From: Rheinheimera riviphila
GTDB lineage: Bacteria; Pseudomonadota; Gammaproteobacteria; Enterobacterales; Alteromonadaceae
Direction: 5' to 3'
DNA: 64,000 nucleotides
NCBI RefSeq assembly: GCF_004005945.1
Contig: NZ_SACS01000004.1
Location: 1 to 64,000, forward strand
Part shown: piece by piece, positions 24,940 through 33,031 of the stretch
Layout of the letters: every line of letters starts with the position of its first letter
Position numbering within the stretch: the stretch's first letter is position 1
Program-made: the position numbers and the translations under genes
The notes under the pieces: model-generated
What the model was told of the DNA's origin: nothing
The model's database searches: none
What the model saw: only the letters and a program-made list of their open reading frames with translations

Positions 24940-27300
24940 TTAAAAGGTATAACTCACACCGATCCGGGCGTAACGGCCAGGTTCACTAAAACGTTCGATA
25001 CCATTGCCGAGTACGCCACCTAACACCGCGCCAGGGCTTTGATTAATAAAACGAATACGCTCCCAGCGATAATATTGTTTATCCAGTAGATTAAACACGC
25101 CAGCGGTCAATTCCAGTTGTGGGCTGATGTCCCATTGCAGCGACAAATCCAGCACGGCCGCGCTGTTACTTAAGAAAGTGCTACCCGGAACCACAGCGCC
25201 ACTCGCTTGCGTCACAGTCGCGTCTTCACGGCGTTTACCTTGTTGAAATCTGGAGTTCAGCTGCAGCGAAACGGCGTCCAACTGATGACTGACGCCCAGC
25301 ACCGCTGACCAGGGGCTGATGCTTAAATACGGATCGCCATTGGCTTTTTCACCACTCTGATAAGCGCCCGACCAATGCAGTTGCCAGGCATTGGCGCTCT
25401 GCCAGTGTCCGGAAACTTCCGCACCTTGCACCTCAACTTCGCCGATATTTTGCATTTGGCTATACACTGTGCCCATCGATTCGGTGCAGGCGCCGCGGAA
25501 ACAGCTCTGGTAGCGGGTGCCCGGGTTTTGCACTTGTTGCACCGATTCAATCAGGTCACTGTACTCGTCACGAAACAGCGCAAATTTATGCTGGCTTTGC
25601 GCCGTTTCCAGCTGATAGGCCAGTTCCAGATTCAGACTGCGCTCGCTTTTCAGCGCCGGGTTGGCGATAGCGCTGAGCACCGTCACCGTTTGTTTGCTAA
25701 CTGCTTCCACTGCGGTGGTAGTTGCCGTTTGCAGATATAAATCTTCGACCGTCGGCGCGCGAAAGCCACGTCCGAGCTGCGCTGAAACCGTATGGCCAGG
25801 CATCAGTTCATAACGCAGTTGCGACTGCCAGCTCAGCGCCGCAAAGTCGACATCCTGCACCGTGCCGGTTTTGTCCTGGTAACGCGGGCCTGTGGTTGGT
25901 TGATAGTCGAGCTTGTCGTAACGCGCACCCAGTACCAATGTGGTTTGCTCATCGTTAAATTTAATCTGATCCCGCGCAAACAATGCATATTCATTGACTT
26001 GTGTCTCCGGCACCAACGCCGGATCTAACTCGATACTGGTCAGGGTGCGGCTTTGACCGAGATACCGCCGGTCGACAAAATCCGATGCGACATTTTTTTG
26101 CTGGGTGCTGACGCCATACAGCCATTGCTGATTAAATCCGCTGCCGGTCAGTTCTTTATCCAGCGACAGGCGCAATTGCTCGGCTTTTTGGCGGAAGCTG
26201 CGATCTTCAGCCCGCAAACAAGGCGTGACATTTTGCGCGCAAGGCGAAGTCACGAGCATGGTGCTGAGACCTTTATTCAGACTGTTCTGATGGTCGTAAT
26301 TGAGCGTCAGCAAGTCATAAGCAGGGGTGGCACCGCTATGTTCATACTGCAGGCCATAACGGAAACGTTCACTTTGATCATCACCAAAGCGGGCTAAATA
26401 GGTCGCATCCTGCCGGGACAGATTCGACAACAAACTCTCCGATCGCTGCAAATCTGCAGTCAGGCCAAGCTGATGATCCGGCAGCAGTTGATACTGTAAT
26501 TTCGCCAACAGATTATCGCTGCTGCTTGTAAATGGATCGGCGCTGGTGCGCGCCGGGCCGACGTTCTGATCGTTTTTGCGATAAGCTTGCTGCTGATGGC
26601 CATCGCGTTTGGTGAATACCAGCAAAGCTTCGAGGCCTTGCTCACGACCAGCGACGATCATACTTTGCATCCATTCCCGGTTGGAACCGCTGTATTGTGC
26701 GCTGAGCCTTGCATAAGCGCCATTGCCTTCCTGCGGCAAAAAGTCGGCGGCATCTTTAGTTTGAAATTGCACCGCGCCGCCTAAAGAACCGCTACCACTG
26801 CTGATCGCATCAGCACCTTTGAGCACAGTCACCTGCTTTAACGCCGCCGGATCCAGCCCACCACGACCGACCCGGAAAAAATCATAAGTGGCGAAACTGG
26901 CCGGATCCAGGCTTTCACCCAGCGCCATGCCATCGACGGTCATCGAAATTTGATCACTTTCCAAACCGCGGATATTGATACCTGAGGATCCAAAACGGCC
27001 AATATCGGTCACGGCGACACCAGGCACATAACGCAGCATATCGGTCAGATTCGTTGCTTGCTGAAGTTCCAGCTGTTTGCTGTTGATGCTGGTTTGATTG
27101 AGTACCGGGCTTGGTGACTGCTCAATGGCGGCAGCGGTTACTTCCACAGCGGCTAAAGTGCCGGTGTTAGCGGGTGACGCTGGAGCCGTTTTTTTACCGA
27201 TGGTCGCAGCTTCGGTTGGGGCAGCGGCAGCTTGCGCAGCAGCGTTGCTCACATAGCTACAGCTGATGGCCAGGGCCAGGATCGACAGCGAAAATTTCAT
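24940..27300 (-). CDS. TonB-dependent receptor, haem/haemoglobin type
   Basis: A 786-residue outer-membrane receptor. It has a signal peptide (about 1-22), an Ala/Pro-rich stretch, a plug domain (about 60-185, LTDMLRYVPGVAVTDIGRF, INIRGLESDQISMTVDGMAL, VTVLKGADAISSGSGSLGGA) and a 22-strand barrel ending in aromatic Phe (GVSYTF). The plug wording and size match the haem/haemoglobin (TIGR01785/01786-like) receptors. An internal Cys pair motif (SCFRGACTES) is unusual and may form an extracellular disulphide. A Fur box lies about 95 bp upstream, so iron-repressed. Siderophore or other metal ligands cannot be excluded. Confidence 0.9.
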   Translation of the reverse strand: MKFSLSILALAISCSYVSNAAAQAAAAPTEAATIGKKTAPASPANTGTLAAVEVTAAAIEQSPSPVLNQTSINSKQLELQQATNLTDMLRYVPGVAVTDIGRFGSSGINIRGLESDQISMTVDGMALGESLDPASFATYDFFRVGRGGLDPAALKQVTVLKGADAISSGSGSLGGAVQFQTKDAADFLPQEGNGAYARLSAQYSGSNREWMQSMIVAGREQGLEALLVFTKRDGHQQQAYRKNDQNVGPARTSADPFTSSSDNLLAKLQYQLLPDHQLGLTADLQRSESLLSNLSRQDATYLARFGDDQSERFRYGLQYEHSGATPAYDLLTLNYDHQNSLNKGLSTMLVTSPCAQNVTPCLRAEDRSFRQKAEQLRLSLDKELTGSGFNQQWLYGVSTQQKNVASDFVDRRYLGQSRTLTSIELDPALVPETQVNEYALFARDQIKFNDEQTTLVLGARYDKLDYQPTTGPRYQDKTGTVQDVDFAALSWQSQLRYELMPGHTVSAQLGRGFRAPTVEDLYLQTATTTAVEAVSKQTVTVLSAIANPALKSERSLNLELAYQLETAQSQHKFALFRDEYSDLIESVQQVQNPGTRYQSCFRGACTESMGTVYSQMQNIGEVEVQGAEVSGHWQSANAWQLHWSGAYQSGEKANGDPYLSISPWSAVLGVSHQLDAVSLQLNSRFQQGKRREDATVTQASGAVVPGSTFLSNSAAVLDLSLQWDISPQLELTAGVFNLLDKQYYRWERIRFINQSPGAVLGGVLGNGIERFSEPGRYARIGVSYTF

Positions 27301-27393
27301 GATGGTTTACCTTTATTGGTGCAGTGGTTGATGCCGTTGTTGGTGCAGATCTTGACGAGTGCTCAGGGCTGCAGAATGGCGCACACTCTAGAT

Positions 27394-27412
27394 CAAATGA
27401 GAATCATTCGCA
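27394..27412. promoter_or_regulatory. Fur box upstream of the TonB receptor
   Basis: CAAATGAGAATCATTCGCA fits the Fur 19-mer (GATAATGATAATCATTATC) at the core ATGAGAATCATT, sits about 95 bp before the receptor ATG and is embedded in an AT-rich promoter-like stretch. Confidence 0.8.
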
Positions 27413-27467
27413 ACAATAAAAAATAAAATAAATCCAATTAAAACAATTAGATAGTTTTTTTAAGTAC

Positions 27468-27500
27468 GAAAACCCCACCCAAGTTGGCTCGGGTAGGGGG
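27468..27500 (-). terminator. Terminator of the ApbE-like/DUF2271 operon
   Basis: On the minus strand CCCCTACCC pairs with GGGTGGGG (one bulge, loop of about 10) followed by TTTTCG, 20 bp after the stop of the DUF2271 fusion gene. It separates this operon from the Fur-controlled receptor gene. Confidence 0.6.
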
Positions 27501-27520
27501 CGGTGATCCAGATTGCAGTT

Positions 27521-29023
27521 TTACCCGGATGGGTTACTGCGATGGTGGCTTAGTTGGGTACCCTGTGTTGATTGGATCTGCCATTGAATGGCACCTAGCT
27601 CCAGGTGCCCTGTGGTGTTGCCTTTGTTACCGGCTTGAAACTGCAGCGGTAAACTTAGCTTTTCGTGCTCACCATGTTCACGCGCTATTTCCAGATGCAG
27701 TACATAGTCACCTGGCGGCACCGGCTTGCCCTGCTCGTCGCGGCCATCCCATGCCAACTGGTAAGAGCCGGCTTTGCGGGTCGCGCCTGCCAGACTATCA
27801 AGCGGTAACTGCGCTGGTTTGCCAATGCGCCGCCACCATTGACGCAGCTCCTGATACCAGCGGGCTTGTTGGCCTTGCAGGCTCAATTGCCTTACCAGCT
27901 GTTGATCCTTGGTGCTGACCCAAATCGCCAGATAAGGCCGTTTGGCGGCGGCAGCTTGCGGTCGGATCTGGTAATTCAGCTGCATGGCCGCCTGCGGTTG
28001 CCACTGCTGTTGATCGGTTAACCAGTTGTACCAATGCGCTGATGGTTGCAGCAGCGTGCTGGTGGTCGTGGTGATTTTCAATAAAGCGGCTGCTGGCGCC
28101 ACCGATGAAGAATGGCCTGTTGTACCCGCCAGCAGCGGCGGATGTTGCTCCTTTGGCAACACCGCCAGACTTTGCGCCAGCAACCAGGCGTCGACTGCAG
28201 TGCTCGCCACCACCGCCACTTGCGGGCCATATTCAACCGGCCAGCCTTCGCTTGGGTGTAACAGCGGACTGTAGCTGCGGTAACTCAGCTGATAACCGCC
28301 TTGTTGTTTGCTATAAGCCAGTGCCGCTTGTTGCAAATGAAGATCCAGCAATGGCGCAGTTTGGCTGTTGTCGATTTGCCACGGCAAGGTCAAAGCGCCT
28401 GCGACACCATCGATGACCGTCACATCACCGAGCTGTAGTTTCAGTTGGGTACTTTGTGGAAACAACTGTCGACACCATAACCGTAGTTCGTCGACTAAAA
28501 ATGCTTGCTCTAAGCCACTGAAATCCCATTGGATCTGCCGGTTTTGCAGTGTTTCAGCTTGCTTTGACTGCTGCAACTGTCTGGTTTGTTGGCGCAATGC
28601 CACCCGATCCGGCAATTGGTTTTGCAATTGCGCGCGCTGCCACTGCTGGCGGATACTGCCAAGGCGACAACTAAAACCGCTAGTTTGTAGATACCAGTGT
28701 TCGCAGCGGTGTAACAGTTGCAATAGTGCCGAATCTGCCGCTGGCATGATGCCTTGTTGATTCAGTTGTGATAGCGCCGAGCTATTGTTGTTGGAGTCTA
28801 ACTGCTGCAGTAACATCAGCAGTTTTTGTTGCAGTTTGGGTTGCAGCGCTGCAAATTCAGTCGCGCTGATCCCCTGCAACTCTAGTTGCAAAGATCCACC
28901 AAGCGCCGGTTGTTGCCATTGCACTGCAGAAGCAGCGCTCACCGGGTGAGTGAGCGTCAGCAAACCAAACACGCCACTCCACAGCAGCGCAAGCTGCAGG
29001 TTAATTGGGTTTAACTGCAACAT
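27521..29023 (-). CDS. ApbE-like/DUF2271 fusion, exported
   Basis: A 500-residue exported protein (signal peptide about 1-30). Residues about 35-315 follow the layout of ApbE flavin transferases but with worn motifs: the DLGGIAKG equivalent reads DFSGLEQAFLVDE, the HIIDPRTG equivalent reads LLHPSEGWP, and the TADA..T segment reads STAVDAWLLAQ. Residues about 375-480 form a DUF2271 domain (YLAIWVSTKD, LAGATRKAGSYQLAWDGRDEQGK, PPGDYVLHLEIARE). ApbE normally attaches FMN to periplasmic redox proteins; with the Asp of the DPRTG motif missing, activity here is doubtful. It overlaps the EF-hand gene upstream by 23 bp, forming one operon. Proteins with DUF2271 typically sit with iron-regulated receptors, as here. 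Confidence 0.75.
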   Translation of the reverse strand: MLQLNPINLQLALLWSGVFGLLTLTHPVSAASAVQWQQPALGGSLQLELQGISATEFAALQPKLQQKLLMLLQQLDSNNNSSALSQLNQQGIMPAADSALLQLLHRCEHWYLQTSGFSCRLGSIRQQWQRAQLQNQLPDRVALRQQTRQLQQSKQAETLQNRQIQWDFSGLEQAFLVDELRLWCRQLFPQSTQLKLQLGDVTVIDGVAGALTLPWQIDNSQTAPLLDLHLQQAALAYSKQQGGYQLSYRSYSPLLHPSEGWPVEYGPQVAVVASTAVDAWLLAQSLAVLPKEQHPPLLAGTTGHSSSVAPAAALLKITTTTSTLLQPSAHWYNWLTDQQQWQPQAAMQLNYQIRPQAAAAKRPYLAIWVSTKDQQLVRQLSLQGQQARWYQELRQWWRRIGKPAQLPLDSLAGATRKAGSYQLAWDGRDEQGKPVPPGDYVLHLEIAREHGEHEKLSLPLQFQAGNKGNTTGHLELGAIQWQIQSTQGTQLSHHRSNPSG

Positions 29024-30080
29024 CTTGGCTGCTCTGGTCGCTAGTCACTGCTCTGCTTTTCGCGTTGTAAGCGTTGCCTGCTTTGTCTGTCGCTGCTGTT
29101 TTTTCTGCAGTTTGGGGCGCGGCTTCAGCCTTTGGCAATACTTCAGCCATCGTCACTGTTGCATCGCCGGACGTATCCCAACGTTTAAACATTCGCGCAC
29201 CCGAGGCATCGTATTCAGCCTGACTCAGCCAGCTGTTTTCGTCTTTATCCAAAGCTTTAAACCTGACCAATGCTTGTTTTAGCTGGCTGGTGCGCACTGA
29301 AGCGACTTGCCGGTCTAACCGGTCGACAAATTCATTTAAATATTCATCTGCTGACAAAACGCCATCGCTATTGACATCGGTGCGGTTAAACGCGGTTTGC
29401 CGCTGTTCAAGATATTCTGCTTTGCTGACCAATCCATCCTGGTTTTGGTCGTACATTTCCAGCATGCCAGTCAGATTGTGGCTGGTGGGCATTTTTAACA
29501 CACTGTTTGGCCTTACCGTCGTTCGAGCGGTGGCTTGTTCCGGCTTTGCTGATGTGGATTTCGCTGCGCTAGTATTTGCAGCAGCAGGGCGCTCAGTACG
29601 TTGTGTTGGCGCCGGATCTTGTTTATTGATCTGTAAGTCTTTATTGGTATCTAAAAAGGCAAAAGCCCGTTCACCGCTGGCCTGATATTCCGCCAGACTG
29701 ATGGCGCCATCCTGGTCTTTATCCAGCGCTTTGACCCTGGTATGGGTTTGCTGGATCTGGCCATCACGTTCTTGCTTTAACTTGCGATCCAGGCGATCGG
29801 CATATTCAGTCTGATAATCGACGGCCGTCACTTGTTGGTTTTTGTGTTGATCCATTTGCTGATACCGTTGCTGGCGGATCAGGTTAAATTCGGCCTGACT
29901 GACGTTGTCATCACTATTCTGGTCAAACTCGGTGATAAAGCTGGCTTTGGCGGCCAAACTTGGCTGATGGCCGCTATTGGCAGGCTGCTTTTTCGCGACC
30001 GTGTCGGCGGTGGCCGTTTGTAAATACACACTGCTCAGCGCCAGAAATAACGCCACGGAGATTTTATGATTTTGCATCAT
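29001..30080 (-). CDS. Exported EF-hand protein with internal duplication
   Basis: A 359-residue secreted protein (signal peptide ending near TATA, residue 25). It carries two homologous blocks of about 105 residues (about 48-155 and 205-312), each with up to four EF-hand-like loops. Good calcium loops read DKDQDGAISLAE, DQNQDGLVSKAE and DVNSDGVLSADE; weaker ones read DQNSDDNVSQAE, DTNKDLQINKQD, DKDENSWLSQAE and DTSGDATVTMAE. One (DQHKNQQVTAVD) looks dead. A Pro/Ala/Thr linker joins the blocks, and the C-tail is disordered. It overlaps the ApbE-like gene by 23 bp and follows the DUF4198 gene by 20 bp. A calcium or other divalent-metal buffer in a Fur-controlled operon is unusual. Function unknown. 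Confidence 0.85.
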   Translation of the reverse strand: MMQNHKISVALFLALSSVYLQTATADTVAKKQPANSGHQPSLAAKASFITEFDQNSDDNVSQAEFNLIRQQRYQQMDQHKNQQVTAVDYQTEYADRLDRKLKQERDGQIQQTHTRVKALDKDQDGAISLAEYQASGERAFAFLDTNKDLQINKQDPAPTQRTERPAAANTSAAKSTSAKPEQATARTTVRPNSVLKMPTSHNLTGMLEMYDQNQDGLVSKAEYLEQRQTAFNRTDVNSDGVLSADEYLNEFVDRLDRQVASVRTSQLKQALVRFKALDKDENSWLSQAEYDASGARMFKRWDTSGDATVTMAEVLPKAEAAPQTAEKTAATDKAGNAYNAKSRAVTSDQSSQDVAVKPN

Positions 30081-30100
30081 GAGTCCTTATAAATTATTGA

Positions 30101-30934
30101 TTAGTCGGTAATTTCAACCACGGCGCTATAGCTGTAACTGTACGTTGGCGCCTTCGCACCGGCTGGGGCAGCGGCGCGGTGTTTTGCTAGCAGTAAATAA
30201 GTGGCGGCATCTTTGACTTCAAAGCTGATTTCACCAGCAGCGTTACTGGCAACTTTACTGGTTACCGGCTCGGCATTACCCATAGCGCGGTGGATCTTCA
30301 CCTCGCTGTTGGCCAGCGGTTTACCTTCAAACCACAACCGCGCTTTAACCGGCTGATTGATATACAAATCATTCGGATGCGAGATAAATTCCAGCTCAAG
30401 GCCTTTACCCCAGGGTTTCAGCGCAGCAGCTGTTGGTTTGCCTTTACTGACATAAGTTTCGGCCAGGGTGATCGACTGAAAATGCGCGGTCAACGGCACA
30501 CCGGCGGGTGGTTGTTGCTTCGGATCGCGGCTGTTGATGGTTTTGCCGTCCTGTAACCAGCTTCGAAACACTGCACCTTCACGCACGCCGCTGCTAAAAC
30601 GATAACTACCGTCGTTGGTCAGTTGATGTTCCAGCACAATCCGACTACGAACTGCTTGTTGTTCGGCTGGTTTTTCCAGCGCGCCTGACGGTGTGCGCAC
30701 TTTAAATTCACTGTGATCAAATTTGGCTTCGGGCAGGAAAAACTTGTCGGCAAATGACGCTTCCAGACTGACCCAACCGCGGATCGGCTCAAAACTTTCC
30801 GGTGCCAGATAAGGCACGTGTGCCGTGGCGCCGCCGGCACTCAGCAAAGTGCCTGCGACCAGCAGGCTTTGCCATGAGCATATGTTGAGTAATAAAGATT
30901 TCCGGCGAACGGCAGGGTGACGGGGGGCAGTCAT
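30101..30934 (-). CDS. DUF4198 periplasmic protein
   Basis: A 277-residue exported protein of the DUF4198 family, related to CbiK/NikM-like and other metal-uptake-associated periplasmic proteins. The N-terminal signal (with a basic start, cleaved near GGATA) leads directly into HVPYLAPESF, the family's conserved His start; later come the FISHPNDLYINQPVKARLWFEGKPL and GEISFEVKDAATYLLLAKH segments of its two beta-sandwich domains. The RBS GGAG lies 6 bases before the ATG. A Fur box precedes it (31002-31022), so it heads an iron-regulated operon DUF4198 - EF-hand - ApbE/DUF2271. Confidence 0.85.
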   Translation of the reverse strand: MTAPRHPAVRRKSLLLNICSWQSLLVAGTLLSAGGATAHVPYLAPESFEPIRGWVSLEASFADKFFLPEAKFDHSEFKVRTPSGALEKPAEQQAVRSRIVLEHQLTNDGSYRFSSGVREGAVFRSWLQDGKTINSRDPKQQPPAGVPLTAHFQSITLAETYVSKGKPTAAALKPWGKGLELEFISHPNDLYINQPVKARLWFEGKPLANSEVKIHRAMGNAEPVTSKVASNAAGEISFEVKDAATYLLLAKHRAAAPAGAKAPTYSYSYSAVVEITD

Positions 30935-31001
30935 AACATCTCCAGTTGATAGTAATTCGCATTTGCATTGATGCGAACGATAACTGAAAATAACTCTATT
31001 T

Positions 31002-31022
31002 GCAAATGAGAATTGATATCAT
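31002..31022. promoter_or_regulatory. Fur box upstream of the DUF4198 operon
   Basis: TGCAAATGAGAATTGATATCA: GAGAAT and GATATC hexamers match the Fur repeat, about 70 bp before the DUF4198 ATG and just after the stop of the TPR-like gene. Confidence 0.65.
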
Positions 31023-31034
31023 TTGGTCTGATCG

Positions 31035-31544
31035 TCAATGCAGATAATTCAGCGTGGCCGATGTCAGGCCAGAAGGATGTTTATTACCAGTAAAACCAAA
31101 GGTAGCGGTGTTGTTGGTTTCGCCGTGATGGCTAAATCGTTGTTCCGATAGCGCCAGTAATTGCCGTTGTTCCATCAGCTGACTGACCAACAGCAATTTA
31201 CTTTGATGCATCAACACCGCCACGGTCGCCGGGTGTTCGCTGTCACAGCCGTCAAGCATTTGCGCAAACCAATACAAACCTTGTTTCAGCGTGCGACGAC
31301 AACGCCGCCAGCGCTGTTGACTGGCATAACTTTCGGCCAAATTTAATAAAGTCACCGCCAGACAATGTGTTGGCAGCGCCGCTTCGTCGGTATTGAGTTC
31401 AACCGGGCATTCTACAAAGGCACAGTGATACCAAACCGGCCACACATCGGCCAGCGCTTGCTGATAATACTGCTGCGCCAGTTGCTGCTGATGCAGTGAA
31501 AATGCCTGATTGCCAAGGGTGATCCAATGCTGCCATTGTTGCAT
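31035..31544 (-). CDS. TPR-like cytoplasmic protein
   Basis: A 169-residue protein of paired helices resembling tetratricopeptide repeats: WITLGNQAFSLHQQQLAQQYYQQAL near the N-terminus, LAVTLLNLAESYASQQRWRRC in the middle, then a helical hairpin and a polar C-tail. It has no signal peptide. It resembles small TPR proteins (DUF2753-like) found beside iron-uptake genes in marine gamma-proteobacteria, but I would not insist on the family. GAGAG RBS before the ATG; its own Fur box sits just upstream, shared with the divergent 36-aa membrane peptide. Confidence 0.7.
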   Translation of the reverse strand: MQQWQHWITLGNQAFSLHQQQLAQQYYQQALADVWPVWYHCAFVECPVELNTDEAALPTHCLAVTLLNLAESYASQQRWRRCRRTLKQGLYWFAQMLDGCDSEHPATVAVLMHQSKLLLVSQLMEQRQLLALSEQRFSHHGETNNTATFGFTGNKHPSGLTSATLNYLH

Positions 31545-31558
31545 TGATAGACTCTCAA

Positions 31559-31577
31559 TTGATAATAGTTATCATTT
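31559..31577. promoter_or_regulatory. Fur box between divergent genes
   Basis: TTGATAATAGTTATCATTT is a clean inverted pair (GATAAT/ATTATC-type) matching the Fur consensus closely, 15 bp before the TPR-like gene's ATG and about 90 bp before the 36-aa ORF. Confidence 0.8.
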
Positions 31578-31664
31578 AATCTAGCGAAAGGCTGGCGTGC
31601 ATACAAGAGCTGCGTTAAATTAAATGCGATTAATTCCTATTTACTGTGATGTTTGAGGGTGTCC

Positions 31665-31775
31665 ATGAAAGAAATTGTGTTGCAGCAACTCCGTAAAAAG
31701 CGCTGGCCGTTGCTGATTGTTGGGGCGATGTCGGCTTTTTTGTATCTGCAACATCAGTGGCAATGGTTCAGCTAA
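31665..31775 (+). CDS. Tiny membrane peptide, 36 aa
   Basis: A 36-residue ORF with a GAGGGTG RBS: a basic N-terminus (LQQLRKKRW) followed by one hydrophobic helix (PLLIVGAMSAFLYL) and an aromatic tail (QWQWF). It has the look of a small inner-membrane protein. It is divergent from the iron-regulated TPR-like gene across a strong Fur box, so likely iron-controlled itself. Confidence 0.55.
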   Translation: MKEIVLQQLRKKRWPLLIVGAMSAFLYLQHQWQWFS

Positions 31776-31781
31776 TTTGTG

Positions 31782-31811
31782 TAATACCCGAATCTTCAAT
31801 GATTTTGGGTC
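31782..31811. repeat. Left-arm fragment of the TATACCC repeat, inverted
   Basis: TAATACCCGAATCTTCAATG and the following ATTTTGGGT form the reverse complement of the left arm of the complete copies (13526 and 56294). Confidence 0.6.
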
Positions 31812-31895
31812 CAGATCAATACCTACTTTTTACCGTTGATCCACGCCGCTCTAATGAACGTAATTTTATAAAATGTCGCTTCGGATTTAACTGTG

Positions 31896-32183
31896 ATGTC
31901 GTTGTCAGATCCCTCAGTTCCCAAATACCACACCGCAAATTTCACCCCGGCCGAACTTTCCCGTATTATCGAAATGGCATGGGAAGATCGCACGCCTTTT
32001 GAAGCCATTCAGCGTATTTTTGGTTTAAATGAAAGTGCAGTGGTGCAGCTGATGCGCCGTGAACTCAAGAGTTCAAGCTTTCGAATGTGGCGCCAGCGGA
32101 TGGCCGGTCGGGTTACTAAGCATCAACAATTGCGATCGCCGGAGATTAGCCGGGCTTATTGTCCCAGCCAATATAAGCGTTAA
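31896..32183 (+). CDS. TIGR03643 family protein
   Basis: A 95-residue protein of the TIGR03643 (DUF2805) family: small, basic, probably nucleic-acid-binding through a helix-turn-helix. Conserved wording is ELSRIIEMAWEDRTPFEAI, FGLNESAVVQLMR and SSFRMWRQRMAGRVTKHQ. The frame opens at a GTG one codon earlier (31893), but ATG 31896 is the likely start. It precedes folM by 23 bp and probably forms an operon with it and CLCA_X. Exact role unknown. Confidence 0.85.
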   Translation: MSLSDPSVPKYHTANFTPAELSRIIEMAWEDRTPFEAIQRIFGLNESAVVQLMRRELKSSSFRMWRQRMAGRVTKHQQLRSPEISRAYCPSQYKR

Positions 32184-32206
32184 TCGGTAAATGAGGAGTC
32201 TTTGGC

Positions 32207-32998
32207 ATGCGGGATACGCTACTGATCACCGGCGCTGCACAGCGGGTTGGTCTTTTTTGTGCGCTGGCGCTGCAACAGCAGGGTTATCAGGTCATTATCA
32301 GCTACCGCACGCGCCACGCCGCAGTGGCTGAACTGGAGGCCGCTGGCGTTATGTGTCTGCAGGCTGATTTAACCGATCTGAGCAGCCTATCGTCCTTTAT
32401 CGACGAAGTGAAGCGGCATTGTCTGAAGTTAAGAGCCATTATTCACAATGCATCTGCCTGGCAAAAAGACCTGCCGTTAATTGCCACAGACGGGCTGACG
32501 ACGTTGGCACAGCTGCAGCAAGATGCGACGGTGTTTGACGCCATGTCGCATATTCATGCCCGGGCCGCGTATTTACTGAACCGGGCTTTGTTGCCGTTAT
32601 TGCAGGCTTATGTCAGCGATCTTGATCAGTCACAACAAGACAGTGAAATGCCGTGTAAGATGGCCGATATCATCCATCTCACCGATTTTGTGGCGACTGT
32701 CGGCAGTGAAAAACACCAAGCCTATGCCGCTTCCAAAGCTGCTGTTGAGAATCTGACCTTTTCGCTGGCGCGCCAGTTAGCTCCAACGATAAAAGTGAAT
32801 GCCATTGCACCGGCCTTATTGATGTTTAATCAAGGCGATGACGACAGTTACCGACAAAAAGCGCTGGCCAAGTCGTTGTTGGGCGTGGCGCCTGGTGCTG
32901 ACGAAGTGTTGGCGACCATCAATTATCTGCTACAAAGCCGTTATATCACCGGCCGGGTCTTGCCGCTCGATGGTGGTCGACAGTTGCGGTTACCTTAA
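32207..32998 (+). CDS. folM: Dihydromonapterin reductase FolM
   Basis: A 263-residue short-chain dehydrogenase. The nucleotide motif TGAAQRVG (about 8-15), the IIHNASAWQKD segment, the catalytic YxxSK (YAASKAAVENL, about 180-190) and the final LPLDGGRQLRL are all typical of FolM, which makes tetrahydromonapterin (and weakly tetrahydrofolate) with NADPH. GAGGAG-like RBS. It lies between the TIGR03643 gene and CLCA_X, all on the plus strand within 35 bp gaps, an arrangement frequent in Alteromonadales. Confidence 0.85.
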   Translation: MRDTLLITGAAQRVGLFCALALQQQGYQVIISYRTRHAAVAELEAAGVMCLQADLTDLSSLSSFIDEVKRHCLKLRAIIHNASAWQKDLPLIATDGLTTLAQLQQDATVFDAMSHIHARAAYLLNRALLPLLQAYVSDLDQSQQDSEMPCKMADIIHLTDFVATVGSEKHQAYAASKAAVENLTFSLARQLAPTIKVNAIAPALLMFNQGDDDSYRQKALAKSLLGVAPGADEVLATINYLLQSRYITGRVLPLDGGRQLRLP

Positions 32999-33031
32999 TG
33001 ATTATTGGTTTCGTGTGATGAAATTTACGTG

